A DNA stretch of 64,000 nt. Source: Tipula vernalis. Its lineage: Eukaryota > Arthropoda > Insecta > Diptera > Tipulidae. This document shows, piece by piece, positions 48,269 through 60,057 of this stretch; position 1 is the first letter of the stretch, and every line of letters starts with the position of its first letter. The notes beneath the pieces were generated by a model. The model worked only from the letters and a program-made list of their open reading frames with translations. It was not told the DNA's origin and searched no databases. The position numbers and the translations under genes are program-made. The DNA lies in the NCBI GenBank assembly GCA_958295665.1, contig OY282560.1, positions 84,978,311 through 85,042,310 of the forward strand. Direction: 5' to 3'.

Positions 48269-50682
48269 ATGGTAGATATTTATTTGAATCGTTTTAAAAT
48301 TACTATAGTATGTGTCTATGGGTTGCAATCTTTTAATATAGATGCTTTTTTGATTGAATTTGGCCCTTTTATGTGTAGACTTAAATCCAAAAATCTTTTA
48401 GTCGTCGGTGATCTAAACATTAATTTACTAGATAATTCAACGCAAATAGATGAATACAAATTTTTGACGTCAAGTAATGGTTTAACTTCTTATGTCAATG
48501 CTCAAACTAGGATTGTTAATTTGTCTTCTACTTGTATTGACCATGTTTATTTCAGATGCTCTCATGTTGATGTAATGATCATCTGTCTTAGATATGAAAA
48601 TTACTGATCATTGCGCTATATTCGTAACTCTATTATTAGAAGACAACCCTATTGTTCAATCTATTCCGAAAGTTATAACTGCTAATTTTAAGATAGATTT
48701 TAAATTATTAAATAATTTGTTAGTTCAAGAATCGTGGTCGTCTGTATTGGTTCTAGTTAATATTTCAGAAGCGTTTGATTTGTTCCTCTACATTTTAAAT
48801 AATTATATCAGTAAATGTAAATATGTATTTGCAACGCGTAAAAACTGTAAAACGCAAACCTTGGATTACAGATGCTTTGGTTTTTAAGGAAAGACCAACT
48901 TCGCAAGAAACTTAAAAAACATAGTCAAAATTCCAATCTGAAGAAGTACTATTCGTCTGAATTGAATAAACAAATTACAAACGCAAAATCGAAATACAGG
49001 TAAACCTCGTTTAACGAACCCTCGAATAACGAATCTTCGAATTAACGAACATCCAAAATTGTTGTAAAATCTTGTATTACGAACTTCAAACCTCGAGTAT
49101 TATTATAAGTACAGTTTATGTACATAAATGGTAAAGTTTTAAAAACCATACAAATATTTTTTCGCCAAAAATAGCACATAAAATTATTTACCTCGCACAA
49201 CGAAACCTCGTTTAACGAACGGTTCAGGGACACAATACGTTCGTTAAACGAGGTTTGCCCTACATATTTTAACAAATTTCAAAGAGCGGGTTGGCAATTG
49301 TAAGAAGCAGTGGGAATTGGCAAATCGGGAAATAATCGATGAATCGGGTACACAAATTTCTTCACATCTTGATATTGGAAATTGTTTCAATTTGTATTTT
49401 CAAAATATTGTTACATCGATGAGATCTTATAGTAATTATACTCAGTCACATCGTGCGAGTACTATGATTTTAGATAATCCTTCCAATAGAAATTGTTTCT
49501 TCCGGCCAATCACGTCGACAGAATTATTTTTTATTATAAATTCTTTGGAATCCAAATTTACGACCGATATTATTGGACTAAGCAGTGCCATCTTAAAAGA
49601 AATTAATTACAACATTTGTGATATTTTGTGCGAACTATTTAATCGTAGTATTACTGAAGGTATTTTCCGCAAGCATTAAAAACCGCGACGATCATTCCGC
49701 TCTTCAAAAAAGGTGATCGCTTATTATTATGCAATTATCGGCCGATTTCGCTTCTGCCGGTTATCTCAAAAATCTTTGAGAAGTTCTTGTCAATTTGGAT
49801 TCAGAACGGTCTTGGGATGCTCTTCTTAATTTTATGAATCTCCTACACGAAGATCTTAATAATTCTCATACATCAGCTGCTCTATTTGTCGATATAAGTA
49901 AAGCCTTTGATATGGTGGACCACCGGATACTTTTGGATAAACTTTGGCACATTGGATTTAGAGGTTGCTTGTATGAGTGGCTTAAGTCGTTTTTGGAAAG
50001 TCGTTCGCAACGAGTTAGTATTAGTGGTTGCCTGAGTCGCACTGTTGAACTTAATGTAGGTGTGCCTCAAGGTTTCGTTCTGGGGCCCATCTTATTTCTT
50101 GTTTATGCCAATTATATTTTTAAACAAAATTTCTTTGGCAAAGTTGTTGCCTATGCGGATGATATGGCATTTGCTTATGATTGCTGCAACTACTCAACGG
50201 CTCTCTCTCGTGTTAATACAGATCTTAATATTTTGAGTGAATGGTTTGCTGTTCACAAACTTGTACTGTGATTTTATGTTCCACGACGTTATCTGCTCTA
50301 GAAGTGGTGCTTGTGTTAGTTGCATGGTAATTGAATCAGTCAGCTCTATTAAATACCTAGGATTAAATGTTGATTGTCATTTAGACTGGAAATCTCATGT
50401 AGCTGCTTTGAAGAGTTCCCTCCATTCCAATATCAGGATGTTGAATCTATTACGTTCACATTGTCGAGTGATTCGCGTTTACGTTACGGTATCTGCTGTT
50501 GGGGTGGAACTTATTATGAGACGGTTAAACCACTGATTATCGCTCAGAAACATGCAATTAGGTTGATGTTCTTTAAAAATAAACGTGTTCACTCGTTGCC
50601 ATTGTTTGTAACGTGTTCAATTCTTCCATTGAAAAGTACATTATATAATCCAAATAAATTAATTCAAATTTGTTTTAAATAA
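48269..50682 (+). pseudogene. LINE-type retrotransposon ORF2 remnant (endonuclease plus reverse transcriptase)
   Basis: Non-LTR elements nick DNA with an APE-type endonuclease and copy RNA at the nick. The C-terminal endonuclease part is at 48269-48640: LVVGDLNINLLD, then STCIDHVY and, after a frame change, ITDHCAIFV. RT follows in fragments: FKKGD and NYRPISLLPVISKIFEK (about 49705-49780, two frames), then the best part at 49795-50271 with FVDISKAFD (residues 31-39), GVPQGFVLGPILF (89-101) and the catalytic YADD (120-123). IKYLGLNVDCHLDW follows in the next frame at 50237-50536. There are at least four frame changes, and a MITE sits at 48997-49260. It is a dead copy of CR1/jockey-like type, not the same family as the element at 50733-52460. 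Confidence 0.85.
48997..49260. mobile_element. MITE of pogo/mariner type (TA target), inside the LINE remnant
   Basis: Ends CAGGTAAACCTCGTTTAACG and, inward from the right, GGGCAAACCTCGTTTAACG, flanked by TA (48995-48996 and 49261-49262). A further inverted copy of CCTCGTTTAACGAAC inside the right end makes a local hairpin (49205-49257). TA duplication and CAG-type ends suit the pogo/Tc1-mariner group. No transposase. Confidence 0.85.
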
Positions 50683-50732
50683 TTCTCGTGATATATGAAA
50701 ATCAAACTGGTCGTAGTATACATTAAAAGAAT

Positions 50733-52460
50733 TTAGCACGTTAAAAACAGGACTAGAACCTTCAAAATTTGTTCTCCTGAAAGGCAATCGAAGCAAGGTA
50801 TTTCTTGGACGCAAAATTTTAACAGGGACACTAAAATAAAATAATGATACAAGTTTTGGGCAGTTAACTCGAGAGCAAATGATATCACGAGCGAAAACGG
50901 CATTAGTTTTATCACGCCTAACAGTCTATTTTCATATGGCTCTCGTTTAAATCTATCTTCAGAATGACATCTAGGAAGTTTTCTAAGTGCAAAAATTAAA
51001 AACTGCTTCTTTCTCAATTCTATCCGAATGAAACTTATAAAACGATTGCCAAATTATCGATGCATATGGTATTCCAGAATGGACCTTACATAAGTAACAT
51101 ATAATGTTTTCAATGTGTAAGGATCAGGAAATTCTTTGCCATACCTTTTAATAAACCCCAACATTTAATTAGCTTTATTAATTATTAAATCTATATGCTT
51201 GTTAAAACTCAAGTTATTCGAAAATGAAACTCCTAAGTCACGCATTATTAATACTCTACTTACAACTTCATCATACAGTATATACGGTACTTCAACACAA
51301 GATGTACGAGATTTACCGAAAGATATTACTTTACATTTGGAGATGTTTAACCTTAGTTTATGACGGACAGTCCAGTCACAAAATAAATTTAATTCATTTT
51401 GAACACGTATAGTGTCAGAAGCAGATTTTATCTCTGCGTATTTCTTTACATCATCCGCATACATCAAACATTTACAGAAATTAAAACAGTCAATAATATC
51501 ATTGATGAAAAGTATAAATAAATCGGGCCAAGATGACTTCCCTGAGGGATACCAGAGGACGCTACATATGAATCCGATCCAGTATCCATAATTTAACCAC
51601 ATTGCGTGCGATTCGTTAAGTATGAAGCAATTCAACTAAGAGGGATACATTCATTATTCATACAATCAAGTTTTTCTAATAATAAGACGTGATCCAACTT
51701 ATCAAAAGCTTTTGAAAAATCCGTATAAATTACATCAACTTGAACTCTCTATGGCCTAAAACATCGTATAAGTAATTAGAAAATACCATCAAATTAGTTA
51801 CGGTGGATCTACCCTGCACAAATCCGTGCTGTAAAGGGCTAACATAATTCATTAAAATAAACTCAAGTCTTTGCTTTACTAACATTTCAAACAATTTAGG
51901 CATGACGGAAAGAATATTGATTGGTCTATAACATGTAATATCACACTTAGAATCAGACTTAAACACTGGCCGAACAAATGCGGTTTTCCATATTGTCGTG
52001 TCCAAATAAGAGTATTACATCTATAAATCGCTATTTTTTTGAAGAGGCTTTAAAATTGTTAATGCTAATTTCGGCTTAACTATTTTTTAGATAAAGTTCT
52101 CTCCAGAAAGTGTGGCAAGAATTTTATTTAAAAAAAATTAAGTCAAATTTTTAAAAACTTGACACGCCCCTCCAAAAAATTAATGGTTTGTAGATGTAAT
52201 ACTCTTATTTGGACACGACGATATATCAGGAAAAATACTAGTTTGAAGACTAATGTTAAACATATGATATAACGGTTCAGCTAAAGAATGAGCACAATTT
52301 TTTAAAATGATCGATGGAATCCCATCCGGACCGGTGCCTTTAAAAGTATCTGGATGTAATAAACCAACCAAAATTTCCTGTTTCGTAAGTTTAAGGACAT
52401 TCAATTTATCGCTTGATGGACCATTGCCGAAACTAGAATCATTCTTCTTCTCAAAAACAC
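50733..52460 (-). pseudogene. Second LINE-type reverse transcriptase remnant (jockey-like)
   Basis: From the start (right end): FKGTGPDGIPSIILKN (52180-52404), then after a MITE WKTAFVRPVFKSDSKCDITC, YRPINILSVMPKLFE and HGFVQGRST (51730-52005). DFSKAFDKLDH follows in another frame (about 51700), then LFILFINDIIDC and the catalytic YADD (51165-51635) with HKLRLNISKCKVISF. Last come the C-terminal pieces YVRSILEY (about 51070) and RKLPRCHSEDRFKREPYENR (50733-51017). The GVPQGSHLGP-type block is frameshifted near 51550. No endonuclease remains on this side: the 5' end is cut off near the (TA)n at 52599. It converges tail to tail with the plus-strand LINE remnant at about 50700. Confidence 0.85.
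51994..52220. mobile_element. 227-bp MITE with ~30-bp inverted repeats inside the LINE remnant
   Basis: Both ends read GTCGTGTCCAAATAAGAGT, then ATTACATCTA inward. They are flanked by ATAT (51990-51993 and 52221-52224), and removing the insert with one ATAT restores a continuous reading frame of the host RT (FPDI to WKTA). The 4-bp duplication and these ends do not match a superfamily I can name. Confidence 0.9.
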
Positions 52461-52544
52461 CCTTGAAAAAATGTACAAAAGCGTTACATTGTTTATGTAC
52501 ATCAAAAGTAGACTGGAATGTTTACAATTTGAGAATAATCAATC

Positions 52545-52593
52545 CGTTTTCTTGCTCTGAATTTTGGTCAGAGGGGGCTAGTTTCACAAAGAA

Positions 52594-52678
<85 letters not shown>
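52545..52678. repeat. (TA)n microsatellite (52599-52678) with adjoining repeat motif
   Basis: 80 bp of TA, split from its continuation at 60382-60439 by the provirus. On the minus strand it is followed by GGGTATTCTTTGTGAAACTA, GCC and AAAATTCAGAGCAA, matching the junction at 47435-47480. The open frame running into this TA tract is an artefact. Confidence 0.9.
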
Positions 52679-52679
<1 letters not shown>

Positions 52680-52990
52680 CTTAATGAGTTAGAATGGAAT
52701 TCGGTTTAAAAAAAAACACTTTATTTATTAAAATCCAAACTTGAGAACTCCACTATACTACAAATTACATGGTTTTATATAAAAATAAAATTATCTTACT
52801 TTGCAAAAAGTAATATAAAAAATTCTTATTCTAAGAAATTGAAAAAGGTATATTAAATTGCATTATATTTATGGTAGATCAGCATATTTGGTCTTCGCGT
52901 GTCTCGGTAGTCACGTTGTGCTGAATCGGTGTTATCATTGGTGTCAACTAAGCACGTTGTTCTTATTCAACATTACTGATGGTGTTAACT
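52679..52990 (-). repeat. 3' LTR
   Basis: 312 bp; on the minus strand it starts AGTTAACACC and ends CTCATTAAGT. It differs from the other LTR by one base (near 52955), a 2-bp insertion (near 52744) and one base in an A run. Confidence 0.97.
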
Positions 52991-53001
52991 CCTCCCTTCT
53001 T
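52991..53001 (-). other. Polypurine tract
   Basis: Minus strand AAGAAGGGAGG lies immediately before the 3' LTR, the position where plus-strand DNA synthesis is primed. Confidence 0.9.
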
Positions 53002-53021
53002 AAAAATCCACGTCCCGTGGA

Positions 53022-54479
53022 TCAAAAATTTAACTGGATAGGTTGAATTCCAGGTTGATGAGTGGGAAGTTCCTCTTGGACAGTTGGTTTTGAGAAGATC
53101 AGCAATCCCCTTCGATGAGCGAGTCTCGCCCTGTGTATTAAAAAAATGACAATCAGGCCACAAATAATGACTATGATCCCTCCGTCAATAGCGGCCGCTT
53201 CCTTGTGTTCGTTGTATAATTCTTGTAATTGCGCAATGTTCCCTAGGTATAGGTTGTGTAGGTATCCGGGATCTATTTTAAAACCCTTCTCCGTGATGTT
53301 TGTGCGTAATACAGATGGTAAGACTTGGAATGTCTTCACTTCCTTACTTACGAATGTGGAATTGTTGATTTGGACCGTTTCGTTAGCATATTGCACCAAA
53401 AAGCTTCCTTTTAAGTGTTGACTCGTGTTGTTATATGAAATTTTTCCGTCGAAGTTGCTCAGAAATATGGTATGATCATTGAGGGTTTCAATGATTTATT
53501 GTTTGTGGAACTGGTACTCGCATTTAGCATTTAATCCTTTTATCAGTTTATAGATACAATGATCCGGTAGTATTTTCTTTAAACCGCTTGGATTGCAAAT
53601 GGTCGTTTCTCCGAATATGTGGTATTTTCTGACAATTCCAAATATCTCATCTTGATTGAGAAGAAGTTCGTTAAATTCCATGTATATGCGTTTATTGTGA
53701 CTGGAGGTTGATCTTATGATGATGTGATTGTAGTCCTGTCTGCTAGTTTTCGGCATTGAGAGGACGTAAAGGAGAGTGGATTCCTTCATGATCATCATTG
53801 GTTCAGCATATTCGATTGCCTCTATCTCGTTGGCATACGGCAGGGTTTCAATTTCCATGATTAAACGACTAATTTCACCTTTACTCAACAAATTAGTATT
53901 GACGATGTTTCCTTTGGCTAACTGGACAGCTCGGACTATTTCATATATTTCGTCTTTGAGAATGGTGAGTCGATTAAACAAGACTTGGTGAAGTTTTTCA
54001 TCTGATTCGTCGTGTAAGTGGTCCATAATTTTGTTGTACTCCGCAAGCAATTGTTGAGTTGTATTTGTCAGACCTTTGTTAATCCTGTACTGTTGATTGT
54101 TGTTGCTAATTATCTTGTTTTGGCTAGTTATTATCTGATCCCAATCAGTAGCATCGGGTGATCCTGCTATCCACTTCCAGGCGCTACCGATCCAGTTTAT
54201 TGATCTTTGTGCGCATGAGTGACCTTTTAGTTCTGAAATCAGCTGTATTATTACTTTCATTTGATGGATCAATTGCGGTTGAAGGATGTTGTCTTGATGA
54301 ATGCGGTTGATTGATGGCGTTATTCGATTCATGATTTCTTCATAATCTTTCAGATTGGTGACATGAATCAACTTGAAACTCCCTTGGATTATTCGTCCAT
54401 TTCCTTGTTTTATTGTTACGAGTGGAGTATTGTATTCGTAGATGCTCAGTGGCCTAGTGAAACGCCAGAGCCAGGAACT
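53022..54479 (-). pseudogene. env: env, insect errantivirus type, with premature stop
   Basis: Env is the membrane fusion protein of errantiviruses, related to baculovirus F proteins. The open frame overlaps the end of pol and has no obvious own ATG near its start, as expected if it is made from a spliced RNA. It includes a hydrophobic leader-like stretch (FPLFLSSSWLW), then the family-typical WIGSAWKWIAGSPDATDWD near 54165-54190. The preceding basic cleavage cluster is weak (only CAQR). Long helical segments follow, then a C-terminal membrane segment (GGIIVIICGLIVIFLIH, about 53105-53155) and a short tail. A TAA at 53496-53498 cuts it before the membrane segment. Confidence 0.85.
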
Positions 54480-56071
54480 AGAAAGGAAGAGAGGAAAAGG
54501 TTGTTGTAAGTATTGTGATAATAGTGGGTAATTATTGTTGTAGGTTTTTAATTTGGGTTTTGTGGATGCGCCTTCCAGAAGTAGTTGTTACAGTGACATT
54601 GTTATCTTGTGCCACTGTTTCTTGTCGAAATTTCGGCTTATCTTTTCGTTGGATTTGTTTCACTGCCGTATAGATGGTATCGCCTATTTCATAGGTTTTT
54701 GGGTCGACTCTCTTACTATTTTCCCTTGTAATGGTGGCCTCTTGATTTTTCCGTAGTCTTTCAATCAGATCCTCGTGAATTTTTGTCTTGAAATCTACTA
54801 GATTTTGGTAGTTGGTTCTCTCAATTCGTCCAAAAAAGATGTCGTTCGGTTTTTGTTGGGTAACCGAGTGTATTGAATCGTTGTATCGGTCCACCGCAAT
54901 GTTGATGAGTTCCTTTGTGGACAGTTCCCTGTATTCGTTCTGGAGGCATCTAACTATTTCCAGTACGGTAGAATGAACTCGCTCGATCGCCCCATTTACC
55001 TCACTTCGTTGTGAAGGTGTTAGGTAGATTTGGATACCTAAGGTTTTTAAGTAGTCCGTTATGACAGGACTCACAAAGCTTCTCTCGTTATATCCATCAC
55101 GAGTATGCGAGGTGCGGTGAAGTAATGTATTGCTTTGATGACTTTGTCTCGTACGTGCAAAATTGATTTGTTCTTGATGCGAAACAATTTTGCAAATTTT
55201 GAAAATTTGTCCACACACGTTAAGAATTTTTCATTTTTGATCTCCATTATGTCAATATGAAGAATTTCTGCAGGATATGTTGGAATAGGTGTTTGTTGAA
55301 GAGCAACACGATAAGGATGTCGGTCGTATTTATTTATGTTGCATATATCGCATGTTTGCGTGTATTTTTTGATCAAGCTGGCCATCCTTGGAAAATAATA
55401 ACGTTCCAAAACTTGCTTTCTGTTTTCTATGTGGTTCCTATGTGCCCGCTTGTGTTCCTGCTTTATGACGGAGAATTTATTTTCTTCATTCCGAATGTCT
55501 TCAACAATTCTCTGCGTTAAGCGAAATTTGAAGCTAGAAAAACTTTCCTTAAATACTTCTTGTAGAAGTTGAATATATTCCTCAGGGATTTTGATTCCGT
55601 TGATGATGGTTGGATGCAATCGTTCCTGTAAAATCTTGCTTAAAATTTCTTTATTTAGTTCTGGCTTGCTTATGTAGTGTCTGTGGTAAGCGGGATGCGG
55701 CTCTTCATAAACATAAATGTCCTGACCATTTTGAAAGATCAGTTGGTTCCTGAAGACATTGATGGGTACATCACAGTATCGCACTAAGTCGGTAGAATCC
55801 TCCTCTGCATTGTGAATGGTTCCAGTGGTAGACAATGTGTTCGCTTCGAGTTCTAGTCTCGACAGAGCGTCCGCTACTTTGTTGGTATGGCCGTTTTGTA
55901 GATAAGCTCATAGTTGTATTCCTCTAATCGAGCTTTCCACCTTTTTAACTTGGCATTGTTGTTCCTATTGCTCAACGTAAACGTTAGCGGTTGATGGTCC
56001 GTCAATATTTTAATTTTGTGGGCCCCATATAAGTAGTTGCGAAGGTTATCCAGTGCCCATATTATGGCTAG

Positions 56072-56781
56072 TGGCGGATTAGACACTCTATTTTCCGCGA
56101 TGTATGATTTTTTGGGTTTATAATTCCCAAAATGCCGCACTAAAGTAGGGAAGATAAATCTTCGATAGCCGCAATTTTTCCAAAAAGAAGGAAAACAAAT
56201 TGTTCATACCAACAAAACACTGAACGCCACCATAGATTTTTTTTTTTTGAACAATATATAATTATTTTATTTAATTTTAATTCTAAAAATTAATACATCA
56301 TTTTAATGTGTTCGGTGTTTAAGGTACAAAGTTTACAAAAAAAGGTGATGTCAAAACGAATAGTACATGAATTTAATTCTTACAAAGAGTACTAGATTAA
56401 TAACTCTACACAATGAAAATATACAAAAAGAGTACTTGATGAAAAAATTGCTACCAACTTAAAAATAATTATTCTATAATTTGACATTTCGATTATTTTG
56501 AATAACAAAATTTTCAATTAAGGTAAGTGAATTAAATAAACTTATTATTGTAGATAAACTACAATTTAAAACAAATAAAATTTTCTTTTAGGTGATTTAC
56601 TCTATGATCAGGATACGCCAGCTTTCAATATATCAATTAGATAAGTGTTTTTTATCGTATTTTTATTGACCAATGATTCTTTGTTGATTAATTTGTTTTT
56701 TTTGTTTTTTTTGTTTTTAGGTTGATCTTCGGAATAATCGATATTTTAGATGGCCATATGATTTGATACGTTGGATGACCA
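56072..56781. mobile_element. 710-bp insertion in the RNase H region, solo-LTR-like
   Basis: Begins TGGCGGATTAG and ends GGATGACCA (5'-TG...CA-3'), flanked by exact GCTAG copies (56067-56071 and 56782-56786). Removing it with one GCTAG leaves the host frame continuous. TG...CA ends plus a 5-bp duplication suit a solitary LTR of a BEL/Pao or copia-type element; no long terminal inverted repeats are present. The orientation is not known. Confidence 0.75.
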
Positions 56782-58381
56782 GCTAGCATCTCCTTTTCAT
56801 TCGCTGCGTAATTCTCTTCGGTCTTATTCAAGGATCTTGAGATGTATGTAATTGGCCGGTCTTTCCCAATCTCTCCTTGAGATAATACAGCACCGATGGC
56901 GGATGAAGAAGCGTCCGTAGTTAGCAGAAACGGCTTGTCAAAATTTGGAAAAATCAATATCTCCGTTGAAGACAAGAGCTCTTTGATGTTGCGAAATGCT
57001 TCTAACTCTTTCTGGTTTAGGTTAATCTTCACTTTCTTGGATTGCGATGCTTTGATTTGCGCACTTTCTCCTCTCGTTAAGTTGGTTAATGGCTTAGCTA
57101 TAAGTGCAAAATCTCGGATAAATCGCCTATATTATGATGCAAGCCCTAGGAAAGATTTGAGATCTTTCAAGTTCTCGGGTTTCTTGATGTTTCGAATGGC
57201 CTGTACTTTTTTTTTATCCGGCTTGATGCCCTTGTTTGTTACTAAATAACCCAAAAATTCCGTTTCTGTCTTTAGAAACTCTGTTTTTTCGAGATTTACA
57301 CGTAAATTGGCTTTCTGTAATTTCGAAAAAACTTTCTCGACGTTGGCTAGATGTTCTTCTGCAGTTCTCCCTCCGAAGATAATTATATCGTCTATGTACA
57401 CGTAGCATAGTTCTCCAATGAACTCTTTTAGTACATTATCAATCATCCGCTGAAAGATTGCGGGTGCATTTTTTAATCCGAACGGGAGTCTTAGAAATTC
57501 GAATTTCCCATTCATTGTCGAAAACGAAGTCTTTGGAATATCGGCTTCCTTCATTTTGATTTGATGGAATCCTGACGTTAAATCAATAGTTGTAAAAAAT
57601 TTGGAATCACCTAGATTCGCTATTGTATTTGAAATATCCGGAATGGGGTAGGAATCTGCTACTGTCACCGAATTCAACCTCTTGAAGTCTACTACCATTC
57701 GATATTTTTTTATTTGTGAAGCGTCCAATTTCTTTTCCACAATCCAAATCGGGGAATTATAGGGGCTTTTGGAAGGTCGTATAATCCCATCTGCGAGGAG
57801 TTGAGCAATTTGCTTGTCCACTTCTTGCCTCATATTGTATGGATACGGGTATGATTTGGTGTATATCGGCTCTTCACTGGTGGTTTTGATTTCAGCGCGT
57901 ACTTCGGTATCGATGGTTTCGAAATTATTGACGGGTCCAAAGAGCATTGTGAATTTCGAGATGACTGTGTGCAATATTTTTTTTGTGTCTGGTGAAAGAT
58001 GACTATCCCGAACTTCTATATTATTAACTTGGCACGACGGTTTTTCTTTTAACGGAATGTGTATGTTGGGTGTGATGATCAATTCATTGTGTTTCCGATC
58101 AATAAGTGCCCCTAGTTCCTTTAATTTGTCATCACCTATGATGCCATCAAACGATTTTAATCCTGGCAGAATAAAAAAATCGATGGTATTGTCGATGCCA
58201 ATGCTTTTAAAAAATGGTCCACTAATTTTTTGACTGATTTTGATGTCACCTCCTGCTGATCTAATTTGGAATTGGTTATCGGTTGGTTTTGCATTAACGG
58301 CTAATTCTGATTTTATGAAGTTCTTATTGGCTCCTGTGTCGATTAGGAACTTGAGTGTGTTTCCGTTTTTAAGCCGATACT

Positions 58382-59611
58382 CTAGGTAAGGTACGCTAGA
58401 GAGGCTTCCATCATAAAATTTACTTCAGAATTATCTTCAATTTCCAGCTCGTCATTGGATACCTCATTTTCGGTGTTGTCGTAAGCTAATTGATTATAGT
58501 ATTCCTACTCCAGTTGTGTCTCTAAGTGGTTGATTCTTTGCTGTTTCCTTGGCTCATGGATATGAGAATGTTCTCGTTTTGTCATCATATTATCCTGAGG
58601 AGTGGGGCGGTTGATGTAATTCACCTGCCGTGTTTGTATTGATGGGTCAATTTCCATCGGTGTTGGCGGCTTAGGGTAGTTCGGCCTTGGTGGTTGGAAG
58701 TTGTTCGAGTTCTGGTTACCAAAATGGCTGCTGTAGTTTTGGTGTTGTATGTTGTAAGCCTTGTTTCTCCATTGGGTTGGTAATGCGTTGTTACTTTTGG
58801 CTAGTGCATGATTATATGAAATTTGGTTTATCGGGGCAGTTACGACATTGCTAATATTTCTCTTGTGAATGGCCATGTTCCTGAAATTCAGGTTTTGAAT
58901 TTCCAAGCAGGATGCGTATGCCTCGGGTAATGTTGCAGGTTTTTGGATGATCAACATCTTGGCCAGATCTCCGTTTAATCCACGGATGAATACGTCCAGT
59001 GCTCGATTCCGATACGTTTCTACCAAAACGTTAATTGTTTCTAACGTGTAATCCTCCATCTTGATTTTATTGACTATCAAGGAGAATTGGTGGTTTACAT
59101 TAGCGTAGAATTCGTCTACTGTTGTATTTCTCTGTGACAACGTACTTAATTGATGTTCCAATGTGCGAAGGTCACGTTTATCGGCGTAATGTAACGACAA
59201 ACATTTTTTGATTGATACCCATTCTTCATTGAAAATATTGTATGAGATCAGCGCTGAGTCGGCATTCCCTCGAATTTTCTGGCGGATGTGCTGAAGAATC
59301 GCCCGGTATATAGGCTTATTCCGCAAGATTTCGTAATCTCTTAGTATATTCTCCACACTGTGCACCCATGACAAGTATTGGGTGGGATTTCCGTCAAATG
59401 TTTGTAGTTCTTTGACGGAATCAGGCAAGCGGCTTATTTCTTTTAATTCTTCTTCGTTTCTTGGTGTGACAAGCGCTGTAAGGGCTGTCAAAATCACTGG
59501 ATTTTCCAGCTTGTCCAGTCGTCTCTCAATTTTTTTGGTTAACTCAATCTGGGCATTTAAAGCTCCAGTAATTTCTTTTAATGTATTCTTAATTATTTCT
59601 AAATCTGCCAT
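58382..59611 (-). pseudogene. gag: gag, with premature stop
   Basis: Gag forms the particle core. The frame opens MADLEIIKNTLKEITG at 59611 and has the capsid-like central segment (LQTFDGNPTQYLSWV, near residue 73) seen in gypsy-group Gag. It then has a Pro/Asn/Gln-rich end without a CCHC zinc knuckle, as is common in errantiviruses. A TAG at 58505-58507 ends it after 368 codons, but the same frame stays open for ~40 more codons to a TAG at 58382-58384. That extension ends in the NF...AS...Y style of errantiviral Gag, so the first TAG is probably a mutation. The extension overlaps the start of pol by one frame. Confidence 0.85.
58415..58421 (-). promoter_or_regulatory. Candidate -1 ribosomal frameshift heptamer between gag and pol
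   Basis: A_AAT_TTT in the extended gag frame is a canonical X_XXY_YYZ slippery site. It sits two codons after the pol frame opens (a TGA at 58425-58427 closes that frame upstream) and ~30 bases before the gag stop at 58382. Slippage there would place ribosomes in the pol frame. No stimulating structure was tested. Confidence 0.6.
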
Positions 59612-60057
59612 TATTTTAATTTCAAGTAGATTTCTTATTAAGATTTATTAAAGTTTCGGAAAACTGGTTATTATTATTTAAAATTTTTACTTTTTATTTT
59701 ACACTAGATTTGTGTAATTGAATTTTAATTTTTCAATAGACTTACAAGAAAATTATTATCTCAATCTTCATGTAGACGGTGCACTCCGGGACGTAAGCAC
59801 AAGACAATACCAATCGGGCGTGCGCTGGACGGAACGTAATTTTCCTTTTTAGCTATTTGTTTTTATTCTCACAAACGGCCTACTGCGGTACGTTTTTGCG
59901 ATCACTGCACTATTCACTGTTTTTACACTAATTGTAGTATATAATTTGCTACAATTTTATGCACTTAGTGTTATACTATTCACTGTTATTTTTACACTAA
60001 TTGTAGTTTAGAATTTGCTACAATTTTATGCACTTAGTATTATTCCCGATGGTTCGA

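Larger units (their letters stand above)
54532..58424 (-). pseudogene. pol: pol (protease, RT, RNase H, integrase), several breaks
   Basis: Protease: FLIDTGA at about 58329-58350. RT: TIDLTSGFHQIKM, LPFGLKNAP and the catalytic YIDD (CYVYIDDIIIFG) within 57132-58082. A TAA at 57132-57134 interrupts the conserved region after FLGLAS. RNase H: TTDASSSAIGAVLSQ (about 56900), then a 710-bp insertion (56072-56781), resuming with ALDNLRNYLYGA and TDHQPLTF. A one-base loss near 55890-55900 follows. Integrase: the HHCC finger (HKRAHRNHIENR to CDICN), then Asp in HIDIMEI and Asp in ILVMD, a frameshift near 55088-55094, then Glu in NGAIERVHST. The end at 54532 looks natural. Order and motifs are those of gypsy-group Pol; this copy cannot make the enzymes. 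Confidence 0.93.

Noticed and set aside
52307..52684. 125-codon frame ending in alternating Tyr/Ile
   Set aside because: Runs antisense to a LINE RT and then through the (TA)n microsatellite.
55257..55520. 87-codon plus-strand hydrophobic frame
   Set aside because: Antisense shadow of the proviral integrase region.
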